Positions 51,469-60,378 of a stretch of 64,000 nt of DNA are shown in pieces; within the stretch, counting starts at the first letter, position 1; every line of letters starts with the position of its first letter. Made by a program: the position numbers and the translations under genes. The stretch lies in assembly GCF_963677075.1 (NCBI RefSeq), contig NZ_OY781873.1, forward strand, positions 496,001 to 560,000, written 5' to 3'. The notes beneath the pieces were generated by a model. The model was not told the origin of the DNA and did not search any database. It was given only the letters and a program-made list of their open reading frames with translations. The stretch comes from an uncultured Sphaerochaeta sp. (GTDB lineage: Bacteria > Spirochaetota > Spirochaetia > Sphaerochaetales > Sphaerochaetaceae).

Positions 51469-51981
51469 TTATGTATCTGACCTGATGTCGATTGCGACTG
51501 TTGCTTCGTACTGGCCTGATGGAGCGCTTTCAATCTGACTCTGGTCTGCAATGATGGTCAGGATATAGGAAGTTAAACCCATCCCTTGCGATCCTGGGGT
51601 GAATTGAATGAGTTCATATTCTCCTCCACCGACAGGGGTGATTTCCTGTTCACCAACCAATATCTTCTGGATAGCAACCTGGGCAGAGGTGCTGGCATTC
51701 TTCAGCTCAAAGGGAGTCACTGTTGCATATACTTCAAATGGTCTGGCTATATTGGTCTGGATTGCATAATAGAAGGTAGCACCATCCTCATTGAATGCAT
51801 CGGACACGGTAAGGGCGGGAATAATATCAGTGCTTTCGCCACTTGTGAGAAAACCGTGAGTCAACAGCTCCGGGACTGTAGTAGTAAGGGAGATGGTAAC
51901 GCGCGCAGGCTGACTAGGCTCCTCTGCAAAGAGGGCCAAAGGAAGTGACAGCAACACCAACAGCACGCATATCCTTCTCAT
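51469..51981 (-). CDS. small secreted protein C of a three-gene cluster
   Basis: The 170-residue protein has a signal peptide (MRRICVLLVLLSLPLALFAEE) and a beta-rich mature part that ends SGQYEATVAIDIRSDT. It is a paralogue of protein B and more distantly of A (all have xYxxxVxIxI-type last strands). It has no cysteine outside the signal. GGGAG precedes the ATG. No chaperone, usher or sortase gene is nearby. Confidence 0.73.
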   Translation of the reverse strand: MRRICVLLVLLSLPLALFAEEPSQPARVTISLTTTVPELLTHGFLTSGESTDIIPALTVSDAFNEDGATFYYAIQTNIARPFEVYATVTPFELKNASTSAQVAIQKILVGEQEITPVGGGEYELIQFTPGSQGMGLTSYILTIIADQSQIESAPSGQYEATVAIDIRSDT

Positions 51982-52472
51982 AAAATCAAATCTCCCATAT
52001 AGTCTATATCCACGCCTAAACTATACAGCGAGAAAAAAACGTATGTCAATGGATATAGCAATTCATTGCAATTTGTACAGAGTATTGGAATATGATTTCA
52101 TATATTTTACTTTATCATAATTAAATATAACGTAATCAACTTATGACATGGTATGCTATTCTCTCTGAATTCAGACTATTGCCGATATTTTTTCCAACTT
52201 CTCTCATCGCATTTCCTATGTCAGAATGGTAGAAGTTCACAAAGAAATACTTATATGGTTTTTGTACACAATTATCATAATTTATTACTATATTACGAGA
52301 ATGCAACGGTTTATGATGGAATTAATTACTTTCATTCCTTTAACAAACTTATAACATATACCATTGCTTTTCGCACAATAATAGCGTATATATTGATAGA
52401 AGCCTTCGTGCATTGCACGAAGTATCCTTAAAAATGTACATCACATAATGTTTGCAACAAGGAAGCAAGAGT
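51982..52472. other. AT-rich intergenic region with operator-like sequences
   Basis: There is no convincing gene in 490 bases. It contains TTTTTGTACACAATTA at 52261, nearly the same as the sequence upstream of the gntR gene at 34200, and a 19-base palindrome at 52404. It separates two divergent units: the secreted proteins (left) and the gntR/sucrose-phosphate genes (right). Confidence 0.6.
52404..52422. promoter_or_regulatory. palindrome upstream of the first sucrose-locus gntR
   Basis: CTTCGTGCA-T-TGCACGAAG is a perfect inverted repeat of nine-base arms, 50 bases before the start codon. It may be an operator for autoregulation or an RNA hairpin in the leader. Confidence 0.5.
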
Positions 52473-53213
52473 ATGAACGGCAATCCAATGTCAGGACAAG
52501 AGACGAAATCTACAACAATCGCCAACAAGCTTGAAGAAGAGATTCTCTCGAAGAAGTACCAAGCAGGAGAAAACCTGCCAAGCCAGCATGAGCTGGCCGA
52601 CCAATTCAATGCTTCAAGCAGAAGCGTACGAGAAGCCTTCAAGAATCTTGAAGCAAAAGGCTTGATCAAAGTACGCCAAGGCAAGAAAGCAGTAGTGCAG
52701 AGCAACAGCCTCGACCAATTTGTGGAGTCACTATCCGCCTCCATGATGAACAAGCATACCCCTGACAAGAAACTCCTCACCGACCTGATGCAGGTCAGAA
52801 CCACCATTGAGGTTTCAGCAACCAGGGAGCTCAGCCGAGACCCAAACCGTATGCTCATCGTACGTTCACTCGATAGAGCATGCACTCGTATGGAGCATCT
52901 CTTACCGAGTCTGGAGGGAGGCAAGGACCCAGAGCTGCTGAAACAGTTCAAGTCTACTGAATTCGATTTTCATGCTGCCCTGATCAAGTCGAACGACAAC
53001 ATCATCCTTAGCAGCATTTATGAGAATCTGGCTCCACAACTCTACTCAGCCCTGGATAGACTTCCGGAGACCTATAGCGAACAACGTAAAAAAGTGAATG
53101 AGTACCGCTATCTGGTGGATGCTCTTGAGAATGGTCAGACTGACCTTGCTGTTGCCTTGACCTTGGTGAACCTCACCAACATCAAGGATAAGTTTGAGAC
53201 GTTGGACCTATAG
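52473..53213 (+). CDS. GntR-family regulator with FCD domain, sucrose locus copy 1
   Basis: The 246-residue protein has a winged helix (SKKYQAGENLPSQHELADQFNASSRSVREAFKNLEAKGLIKVRQGKKAVV) and an FCD-type domain (LMQVRTTIEVSATRELS, STEFDFHAALIKSNDNIILSSIYENLAPQL, ENGQTDLAVALTLVNLT). It is paralogous to the regulator at 55760, sharing LPSQxxLAxxFNxSSRxxREA and NGQTDLAVAL. AAGGAAG lies upstream of ATG 52473. It is followed by a terminator and then the sucrose-phosphate synthase. Confidence 0.9.
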   Translation: MNGNPMSGQETKSTTIANKLEEEILSKKYQAGENLPSQHELADQFNASSRSVREAFKNLEAKGLIKVRQGKKAVVQSNSLDQFVESLSASMMNKHTPDKKLLTDLMQVRTTIEVSATRELSRDPNRMLIVRSLDRACTRMEHLLPSLEGGKDPELLKQFKSTEFDFHAALIKSNDNIILSSIYENLAPQLYSALDRLPETYSEQRKKVNEYRYLVDALENGQTDLAVALTLVNLTNIKDKFETLDL

Positions 53214-53231
53214 AGGTCTTGGAACGTATGG

Positions 53232-53273
53232 AAAACTGTCGTGCTTGCAACCCTGCAGAACGGCAGTTTTTTT
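53232..53273 (+). terminator. terminator after the first sucrose-locus gntR
   Basis: AAACTGTCGT (53233-53242) pairs with ACGGCAGTTT (53260-53269, one wobble) and a run of seven T follows. Confidence 0.8.
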
Positions 53274-53345
53274 GTAGCTAAAACCATGTTTGAATTGTAA
53301 TTTGACACATATCATTATATATGAAAAAATTACTCAGAGGTGCAT

Positions 53346-55490
53346 ATGTATATAGCATTAATTAACGTACATGGACTTGTTCGCAGCGACAATATTGAAA
53401 TGGGAAGAGATGCCGACACTGGTGGACAAACCCGGTATGTCGTCGACCTCGTTAAGGAACTCTCTTCAAGAGAGGATGTAGAGGTGGACCTGTTCACCCG
53501 TCTGATCAAGGACTCCAGGACCAGTGAGGATTACCGCAAGAGCATTGAGCAGATAGGTGAACATGCGCGCATTGTGAGACTGACATGCGGAGGGACAAAA
53601 TACCTCCGAAAAGAGCTCCTATGGCCATATCTGGATGAGTATGTAGACAACCTGATTTCCTTTTTCCGTACTCAGAAGAGAACCCCTGACATCATCCACG
53701 CCCACTATGCTGATGCTGGTTACGTAGCAACGGAATTGGCTGCCTACTTCCAGATTCCACTGGTCTTTACCGGCCACTCAATGGGACGCAACAAGCTTGA
53801 ATATCTCCAGAGCCAAGGAGTGAGTGAGGATAAGCTCAACCAGTACTATCACATCCACACCCGTATTGAGCAGGAAGAGAGGACAATGCGTCATGCATCC
53901 TTGGTCATTACGAGCACTAATTACGAGAAGAATGTGCTCTATAAGCCTTATGAATCACAAGATCTCTCCAAGATGGAGGTCATCCCCCCAGGTCTCGATC
54001 TGGATACATTCTTTCCATATTACCATTATGAGATCCAGGACCCATCCATCACAGAGGAGATGAAGCTTGCCCAATACTCGATGGTAAAGGAACTACAACG
54101 CTTCCTCACCAATATGGACAAACCCTTCATCCTTGCTCTTTGCAGGCCTGAGGCTAGAAAGAACATTGACCTGCTGATTGATGTCTATGGCAAGAGCAAG
54201 GAGCTACAGGCAATTGCAAACCTGGTCATTGTTGCCGGTATCAGAGATGACATTACCAAGATGGAGGAAGGAGAGAAACAGGTCCTCACAGATATGCTGT
54301 TGCTCATGGACCGTTATGACCTCTATGGAAAGATGGCGATTCCCAAACACCATAATCCCCAGCGGGATGTACCGGAAATCTATCGCTTGGCTGCAATGAA
54401 ACGGGGAATTTTTGTCAGCACCGCTGCCCTTGAGAATTTTGGGCTTACCTTCATTGAAGCCTCGGCGGTAGGACTTCCCTATGTCGGGACAGACAAGGGT
54501 GGAGTGAGAGACATATACGAGAACTGCGAAAGTGGCATTCTGGTCGATATCTCAAACAGGAAGGCAATTGAGGAGATTCTCTATAACCTGCTGACTGACA
54601 CGGAGCAGTGGCAGAAGCTCTCAGAGAACGGCGTACAGCGCATCCGGCAGGTATACAACTGGACAGCACATGCCGACACCTACCTGGGCCATCTCAAGTC
54701 AGTTCTCAAGAACAAGAAGAAAGAACCTGCCCTTGCAACCAGGATGGGATCGATCGAACACCTTCTGGTCTGCGATATCGACAATACATTGACCGGAGAC
54801 AAGGCTGCAGCCGATGAACTGGCAAAAGTCCTCAACGCACATCATGACCGTATTGGATTTGCCATCGCCACCGGTAGGAGTTTTGAGTCAGCACAAGAGA
54901 TCCTCAAAAGCTACTCATTCCCTACACCAGATATCTTGATCACCGCAGTCGGCAGCGAGATTCACTACGGCTCGAAGGATATACCGGACAAAGGTTGGTC
55001 ACACTACATCCGCAGAAGATGGAAGCCTGAGGTAATCAGGGAAGTTCTCTCCACATTCCCTGAGCTTGAGATCCAGAATGAAGAAGGGACGCAGCGAAGG
55101 TACAAGATCAGTTACAATATCAAGAAAGGCAGTGAGATCCCCAGCTTGATGGAGAGAATCAGAGCGGCTCTAACAGAGGCAAGGAGCATGCAACATCTTG
55201 TGCTCAGCCATGATACCTATCTCGATATCCTTCCCTATCGAGCAAGTAAAGGGGATGCCATCCACTACTTGGCTTGGAAGTGGGGAATTGAAGCCAATCG
55301 AGTTCTTACAGCCGGAGACTCTGGGAACGATCGTGACATGTTCTCCAATCCTCTCAGATCGATCATTGTGGCAAACCACGAGGAATCATTGAACACAGTC
55401 AGAAAGTCAAAACGTGTGTTTTTCGCTACAAAGAATTCGGCAGCAGGAGTGTTGGAAGGATTGTACCATTTCAAGGTAATTGAAGAGTAA
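53346..55490 (+). CDS. bifunctional sucrose-phosphate synthase/sucrose-phosphatase
   Basis: The 714-residue protein has two parts. Residues 1-460 form a GT4 glycosyltransferase of the SPS type (LINVHGLVRSDNIEMGRDADTGGQTRYVVDL, then VFTGHSMGRNKLEYL and the donor-site FVSTAALENFGLTFIEASAVGLPYVGT). Residues 472-714 form an SPP-type HAD phosphatase (nucleophile Asp477 in DIDNTLTG, LDILPYRASKGDAIHYL, AGDSGNDRDM). It would make sucrose 6-phosphate from UDP-glucose and fructose 6-phosphate and dephosphorylate it. The start is ATG 53346 with AGAGG five bases upstream. Sucrose may serve as a compatible solute or reserve. Confidence 0.93.
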   Translation: MYIALINVHGLVRSDNIEMGRDADTGGQTRYVVDLVKELSSREDVEVDLFTRLIKDSRTSEDYRKSIEQIGEHARIVRLTCGGTKYLRKELLWPYLDEYVDNLISFFRTQKRTPDIIHAHYADAGYVATELAAYFQIPLVFTGHSMGRNKLEYLQSQGVSEDKLNQYYHIHTRIEQEERTMRHASLVITSTNYEKNVLYKPYESQDLSKMEVIPPGLDLDTFFPYYHYEIQDPSITEEMKLAQYSMVKELQRFLTNMDKPFILALCRPEARKNIDLLIDVYGKSKELQAIANLVIVAGIRDDITKMEEGEKQVLTDMLLLMDRYDLYGKMAIPKHHNPQRDVPEIYRLAAMKRGIFVSTAALENFGLTFIEASAVGLPYVGTDKGGVRDIYENCESGILVDISNRKAIEEILYNLLTDTEQWQKLSENGVQRIRQVYNWTAHADTYLGHLKSVLKNKKKEPALATRMGSIEHLLVCDIDNTLTGDKAAADELAKVLNAHHDRIGFAIATGRSFESAQEILKSYSFPTPDILITAVGSEIHYGSKDIPDKGWSHYIRRRWKPEVIREVLSTFPELEIQNEEGTQRRYKISYNIKKGSEIPSLMERIRAALTEARSMQHLVLSHDTYLDILPYRASKGDAIHYLAWKWGIEANRVLTAGDSGNDRDMFSNPLRSIIVANHEESLNTVRKSKRVFFATKNSAAGVLEGLYHFKVIEE

Positions 55491-55511
55491 TTCCACGCAT
55501 TTTCTCTTCTC

Positions 55512-55545
55512 AGAAGGTCCTTCTTTGGAAGGACCTTCTTACATT
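55512..55545 (+). terminator. terminator after the sucrose-phosphate synthase gene
   Basis: AGAAGGTCCTTC-TTTG-GAAGGACCTTCT is a perfect 12-pair stem; the U-run after it is weak. Confidence 0.8.
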
Positions 55546-55759
55546 TGTATGTTAAAGGTACGTAAGAACCTTTTCTATCTTGTGTCTTATGTTTATGTTT
55601 TAACAGGAAATATAAATAAGTAAATACAACTAATGTCATCTATAAAATTTTTGATATATAGGTATTGCAAACAATTACATATTACTGTATAGTAAACCCA
55701 AGTAAAAACTTAGTACGTATGACATCTTTCAAACTTACAACATGGATAAGGAAGTTGAA

Positions 55760-56512
55760 ATGGAATATATAGCCCAGACAAAGACAGCAAGAGTTGCTGC
55801 CGCCTTGGAAGAGATGATTCTTGATAAACGAATCAAAAGTGGCTCGTTCCTCCCTTCCCAACAGATGCTTGCCCAGAAGTTCAACACTTCAAGCCGACCG
55901 ATCAGGGAGGCTCTAAAACTTCTTGAAGCAAAGGGCTTGGTGGTTATCATGCAGGGGCGGAGAGCCCAGGTAAGAAGCAACAGTCTCAACCAATATGTGG
56001 AGTCAATATCCACATCAATCGTCAACAGCAAGATCAGTCATGCAAAGCTGATGCGCAACCTGATGCAGGTAAGGATTACCGTTGCCACCAGTGCAGCAAG
56101 AGAGTTTACACGTCTGGAAAATAGAGAGGAGTATCTAGCGCAGCTGTGGAGTGCAAGCCATAAGATGGAAGCAGCAGTACCCTCAATACTCCATAGGGAT
56201 GCACAGGCGTTGAAGAGCTTCAACAATGCTGAAGCAGAGTTTCATCGTACCCTTGTCTACGCAAACGGGAACCAGATTCTCTCCACCATCTACAGCAATC
56301 TCTCACCCATGCTCGACACTGCCATGACCTCAATCAAATTCACCCCATCACAGATGGAGAAGCGCTCAAAGGACTATACGTACCTTTGTGAAGCTCTCCA
56401 GAATGGGCAGACAGATCTGGCTGTGGCTTTGGTACTGGTAACACTGACCACCCTGGAGAAGAAGGTCATGGACCACTATCCTGATGAGGATGCAATTGCG
56501 TCCTATGCATAA
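55760..56512 (+). CDS. GntR-family regulator with FCD domain, sucrose locus copy 2
   Basis: The 250-residue protein has a winged helix (KSGSFLPSQQMLAQKFNTSSRPIREALKLLEAKGLVVIMQGRRAQV) and an FCD-type domain (LMQVRITVATSAAREFT, NNAEAEFHRTLVYANGNQILSTIYSNLSPML). It is a paralogue of the regulator at 52473. ATG 55760 has AAGGAAG five bases upstream; ATG 55742 is an alternative. Its direction and place suggest control of the sucrose gene or of the ABC ATPase that follows. Confidence 0.9.
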   Translation: MEYIAQTKTARVAAALEEMILDKRIKSGSFLPSQQMLAQKFNTSSRPIREALKLLEAKGLVVIMQGRRAQVRSNSLNQYVESISTSIVNSKISHAKLMRNLMQVRITVATSAAREFTRLENREEYLAQLWSASHKMEAAVPSILHRDAQALKSFNNAEAEFHRTLVYANGNQILSTIYSNLSPMLDTAMTSIKFTPSQMEKRSKDYTYLCEALQNGQTDLAVALVLVTLTTLEKKVMDHYPDEDAIASYA

Positions 56513-56571
56513 GTATCCTTGTCTTTGGCAAAACACCTCCACTGTGCTATAGTCGCCGTGGAGGATTTTTT

Positions 56572-57351
56572 ATGGAAGAGATCATACGCCTCGAACATGC
56601 CACAGTACGACGGCAGGGAACCCCGATTCTGAATGATGTCTCATTCTCTGTGTTCAACAACGAACACGTGGCCATCATAGGACCAAACGGTGCAGGGAAA
56701 AGTACCTTGGTGCAGGTTATCAGTGAAGAGATCCATCCGCTGTACAGTGAGCAGACAAGGCGAATCCTCTTTGGTAAAGAGCGATGGCAGGTCCTGCAAC
56801 TACGTCAGCATATGGGCATTGTAAGCCAAACAATCCAGTATTTGTGCAACTCCACCTATCGGGCTTGGGAAATAGCCATATCTGGCTTTTTCAGCTCCAT
56901 CGGACTTGATTTTCACCACCAGATTACCCAAGAACAGATTGATATCGTTGAAGCTGTGATGCGCCGCTACGGTGTATGGCATCTGAAGGACAAACAGATG
57001 AATCGGCTCTCCAGCGGAGAGGCAAGAAGGATTCTTCTCTGTCGTGCAAGCGTACATGACCCTCAGGTGATGCTCCTCGATGAAGCCGTCTCAAACCTGG
57101 ACTTTCCCAGCCGTCATCAATACAGGGAGACCCTTGAAGCCCTCGATCAGGCAGGCAAGACCATCATCCTGGCAACTCATGAGTTGAGCGAGATCATCCC
57201 AGCGATCAGAAGAATTGTGGTCATGAAAGAGGGAAAGATCGTTGCAGATGGAGAAAAGAAAGATATTCTGAGAGAGGACTTGCTCTCTGATGTATATGGA
57301 GCAAACGTCTTTGTTGATGAGCGTAACGGCCTCTACACTGCCTGGTGTTGA
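56572..57351 (+). CDS. orphan ABC-transporter ATPase
   Basis: The 259-residue ATPase has Walker A GPNGAGKSTL, Q-loop near VSQTIQYL, a variant signature RLSSGEARRILLCR, Walker B VMLLDEAVSNLD and H-loop LATHELSEI. It is most like the ModF/YlmA-type ATP-binding proteins without permease. No membrane or binding protein is next to it, so it may work with a distant permease or have a non-transport role. GGAGG lies six bases before the ATG, and TATAGT further upstream may be its -10 element. Confidence 0.85.
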   Translation: MEEIIRLEHATVRRQGTPILNDVSFSVFNNEHVAIIGPNGAGKSTLVQVISEEIHPLYSEQTRRILFGKERWQVLQLRQHMGIVSQTIQYLCNSTYRAWEIAISGFFSSIGLDFHHQITQEQIDIVEAVMRRYGVWHLKDKQMNRLSSGEARRILLCRASVHDPQVMLLDEAVSNLDFPSRHQYRETLEALDQAGKTIILATHELSEIIPAIRRIVVMKEGKIVADGEKKDILREDLLSDVYGANVFVDERNGLYTAWC

Positions 57352-57421
57352 ACCATTTTTCCCACGAACAGGGCTTTGTGTAGTATAGTTAGGGTAAGAA
57401 CAAAACAAGTGAGGTTTACAC

Positions 57422-58012
57422 ATGAAGCGTTGTTCCATCATAATTCATAGCGTAAGTGGCAATTGTTATATTATCGGGTCCTATCTGAAGGAACTCATGG
57501 CTGAACGAAATGTCGATGCACGCCTCTACCGAGTTGATGACCCTGATCTGCACATCTGGGCAAATACGCAAGAGACTACCAACGACTATTACGAAGATAT
57601 TCTCGCTCTTCCTATTGTCAGCACTTCGACTCTGCTCAAGAGTGATATGATCATTCTAGGCAGTCCGACAAGATTTGGAAATATTTCAGCAGAGATGAAG
57701 ACCTTCCTGGATACTACGCTCTCCCTAAGCAAGGACAAGAGCCTGGAAACAAAGTTCTTCGCCTGCTTCACCAGTTGCTCGAACTCAACCTGTGAAGGTG
57801 CACATACCCTTACAGCCATGATCTATTGGGCACAGTCAATGGGAATGCTCCATATCCCGTTTGGGGTGCATGACGAACTGGATTTCTGTGACCAGCCAGT
57901 TTCAGGAATTGTCCACCTTGCAGGAAAGGAAGGAGCCATTCGACCAAGCGATCGTCTTGGCAAGGAGATGGAAGTGTACGCTGACACGCTCAGTGCCTAC
58001 ATACAAGAGTAA
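57422..58012 (+). CDS. flavodoxin/NADPH-dependent FMN reductase-fold protein
   Basis: The 196-residue protein has the flavodoxin-like FMN phosphate loop (HSVSGNCYIIGSYLKELM) and the WrbA-like SPTRFGNISAEMKTFLDTTLSL near 77, with FFACFTSCSNSTCEGAHTL for the second FMN loop. It is probably an FMN-binding quinone or disulfide reductase. GAGG lies seven bases upstream. It is not obviously part of an operon. Confidence 0.85.
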   Translation: MKRCSIIIHSVSGNCYIIGSYLKELMAERNVDARLYRVDDPDLHIWANTQETTNDYYEDILALPIVSTSTLLKSDMIILGSPTRFGNISAEMKTFLDTTLSLSKDKSLETKFFACFTSCSNSTCEGAHTLTAMIYWAQSMGMLHIPFGVHDELDFCDQPVSGIVHLAGKEGAIRPSDRLGKEMEVYADTLSAYIQE

Positions 58013-58023
58013 GAAGTCGAGTT

Positions 58024-58047
58024 GAGGGAAGCAGAAATGCTTCCCTC
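58024..58047. terminator. bidirectional terminator
   Basis: GAGGGAAGCA-GAAA-TGCTTCCCTC between convergent genes, followed by TCTTCTTT on the plus strand. Confidence 0.9.
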
Positions 58048-58053
58048 TCTTCT

Positions 58054-58971
58054 TTAATCCTTGGAGAAGAAGTATCGAATCCAATTAACCCAGCGTACTA
58101 ACCGACCCCGTCCATAACGGGTCTTATAGTCGTGGGTGGCACTCTCTATGCTCACCTCTTGGCTACCACTCATATGCTTGAGGTTATCCCAGTGACGCAC
58201 AATCCACATATACAGGTCAGCCTCGGTATTCCCGGGAAATGATGCAAGCAATCGTGCCCGTTGTACTTCCTCAACAATAGGACGGTAGACATTCTCGTAC
58301 CAGGATTTAGCTCCTTCTTCAAAGCTGATTTCCTCTTCCTTTCCTTCATTGAGATAGTATTTATGGACCAAGATATGATTAACCATCTCCGGGTAGGAAC
58401 CCGGTGAGGTGAAGAGAATCTCATCCATCGGGAGATAGGTTGTATTGTACTGGGCGATGAACCGCTCTCTCTCATAATCAACCACCCGCTTGCGTAAGCC
58501 CTTCATGGTCAGTCCAGCTTCCAAGGGAATCTGGCTATCCAGTTCAACAACCTCTGCATCGATGAATTCGACACCTTGGGTCTTTGCAACCGAGACACGA
58601 TGGTTCCCGTCCCGCACAAAGTACCACTGTCCAAGTTTATAGACAGAGATGGGAGGAAGAATTACATACTCCTTTGTTGCCCGGTCAATGCTTCTCCATC
58701 GGGCTCTGAGCAGTTCCTTCTTCGGATAGAAAGCCATGGAAAAGTCCTGGTACCTTCCTTCGCTTCCAATTATCTGGTTTACAGGAATGGTTCTCATTCC
58801 CCTATATGTCTCATTCTTGGGTTTCAACAACTCGGTTACCGCATAAAAACTCAAGAGATCTGAGTTTTTCCATGCCAAGCTGCTGAGCAAAGATTGCATT
58901 CTTCCTCTGGAACGAGCTTTTTCAAAGTCCTCATTTGTCTGGGAACTCAGATCAACGCCCATTTTTACCAT
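58054..58971 (-). CDS. ParB/sulfiredoxin-like domain protein
   Basis: The 305-residue protein starts with a helical part (DFEKARSRGRMQSLLSSLAWKNSDLLSFYAVTELLK) and continues with a ParB/Srx-like fold (RTIPVNQIIGSEGRYQDFSMAF, LPPISVYKLGQWYFVRDGNHRVSVAKTQGVEFIDAEVVELD). It matches a family often labelled transcriptional regulator on weak grounds. DGNHRVSVA is the GxxR-like motif of ParB nucleotide-binding proteins. Its start overlaps the metallophosphoesterase gene by 20 bases and it ends the nucleoside operon. Function unknown. Confidence 0.75.
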   Translation of the reverse strand: MVKMGVDLSSQTNEDFEKARSRGRMQSLLSSLAWKNSDLLSFYAVTELLKPKNETYRGMRTIPVNQIIGSEGRYQDFSMAFYPKKELLRARWRSIDRATKEYVILPPISVYKLGQWYFVRDGNHRVSVAKTQGVEFIDAEVVELDSQIPLEAGLTMKGLRKRVVDYERERFIAQYNTTYLPMDEILFTSPGSYPEMVNHILVHKYYLNEGKEEEISFEEGAKSWYENVYRPIVEEVQRARLLASFPGNTEADLYMWIVRHWDNLKHMSGSQEVSIESATHDYKTRYGRGRLVRWVNWIRYFFSKD

Positions 58972-59671
58972 CTTCTCTCCCCTTTCCTAGTGCAGGGTCA
59001 TCCAGTATGTAGTTCTGAAAAATATTGATGACCTTGGTCTGTTTGTACACATGATGTCGGTTGGCATTCATATCATGCAGATGAATATGGCCATGAAGCA
59101 AGTACCTAGGCTTGAACCATTGCATGAAAGTCAAAAAAGTGGAAAACCCTTGGTGACAACGATCGGTATCATCGCCAAGGCCAAGAGGGGCTGCATGGGT
59201 GAGCAGGATATCGACCCACCTCCCCCTGAATAAACGGTTGAACAATAGTTTCGGGACCATTTTCAGCATCCTGAAAAACATCTCCCGCTCAGAGTATTGG
59301 TGTGCTCCCTTGTTGTAGCGCATGGAACCACCAAGGCCGGCAATGATCAGGCCATGCTTCTTGTCATATAATACCTTACCATCTGCAAAGTCCCCACCAC
59401 CAAAAGGAGGCAAGGTTTGTACCTTTCCATCCTTGTTGTAGCCATACTGGGAGAGAAGGGGTGACTGTTCAACGAATTGATGCAGATACTCGAGATTATG
59501 GTTCCCAAACACAAAGAACAGGGGCTTGTTCAGGCTCGAGATAATGAACTCATAATATTTGAGAGGGAGATCGCCTGCTGAGATCACAACATCGACATCC
59601 GCATATCGGCTGGAAATATTCTTGGAGTATACCAATGGGTCTGTCTCATCTGAAATACACAGTATTTTCAT
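58952..59671 (-). CDS. calcineurin-like metallophosphoesterase
   Basis: The 239-residue protein has the metal-site motifs in order, some in variant form: CISDETD (for DxH), VVISAGDLPLKYYEF (GD), FVFGNHNLEYLH (GNHN/E), ILLTHAAPLG and LLHGHIHLHD (GHxH). The first motif has Glu/Asp where most have D-x-H. Such enzymes cleave phosphomono- or diesters; the substrate is unknown. ATG 59671 follows the SDR stop by two bases and shares its SD-like GGGGTGAG. Confidence 0.85.
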   Translation of the reverse strand: MKILCISDETDPLVYSKNISSRYADVDVVISAGDLPLKYYEFIISSLNKPLFFVFGNHNLEYLHQFVEQSPLLSQYGYNKDGKVQTLPPFGGGDFADGKVLYDKKHGLIIAGLGGSMRYNKGAHQYSEREMFFRMLKMVPKLLFNRLFRGRWVDILLTHAAPLGLGDDTDRCHQGFSTFLTFMQWFKPRYLLHGHIHLHDMNANRHHVYKQTKVINIFQNYILDDPALGKGREDGKNGR

Positions 59672-59673
59672 AC

Positions 59674-60378
59674 TCACCCCATGAGATATCCGCAGTCAAC
59701 GCCGACCAGCTCACCAGTCATCGCACTGCAGTCAGACAATAATTGCACCACCTTCGCCACTTCTCCTGGATCTACCAGTGAGTGGAGCAAGGAGCGCTCT
59801 TCATAGTGTTGTTTCAATGGATTCGCATCATCAAGATAAGGAGCCTTCAACAACCCTGGAGCTACCGCATTTACACGGATTGAAGGACCCAGTTCCTTTG
59901 CCAGACTTTTCGTGTATGCAACTACTGCCCCTTTTGATGCATCATAATGGCTCGTACCACCAAATCCAGGATGAAGCGCATTGATACTTGCAATATTGAC
60001 AATACTTCCCTTTCTTTCCCTGAGTAACGGGATACACTGCTGGGTCAGCCTGAATAGACCTGTTACATTGATGTCAAAGATACGTCTCCACTCAGATTCC
60101 AACAACTCAGTTGGGGTGAAAACAGAAAACACCCCGCTGTTGTTCACCAAGACATCAAGCCCTTCCAGTTCCTGGAGTGATGAAGCAATACTTCCTGCAT
60201 CCTGGATATCGAGATGGAGAGGGACCAAGGAGGAGCCACAGGAAGCTGCCAATTCATCAGCGGTTTCCCTGTTTGATGCATAACCGCAGTACACCCGCTC
60301 CCCGGCTTTGACAAATCGTTCACAGATTGCCCTGCCCAAGGTACTGGTTCCTCCGCTCACTAGAATACAGCGCATCAC
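59674..60378 (-). CDS. short-chain dehydrogenase/reductase
   Basis: The 234-residue protein has the classical SDR features: cofactor loop SGGTSTLGRAI, LVNNSG near 80, catalytic Ser near SIVNIASINALH, YDASKG (YxxxK) near 148 and AVAPGLLKAP. It reduces or oxidises a hydroxyl/carbonyl with NAD(P). The ATG overlaps the cupin stop by four bases, showing the same operon as the purine phosphorylase. Substrate unknown. Confidence 0.9.
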   Translation of the reverse strand: MMRCILVSGGTSTLGRAICERFVKAGERVYCGYASNRETADELAASCGSSLVPLHLDIQDAGSIASSLQELEGLDVLVNNSGVFSVFTPTELLESEWRRIFDINVTGLFRLTQQCIPLLRERKGSIVNIASINALHPGFGGTSHYDASKGAVVAYTKSLAKELGPSIRVNAVAPGLLKAPYLDDANPLKQHYEERSLLHSLVDPGEVAKVVQLLSDCSAMTGELVGVDCGYLMG

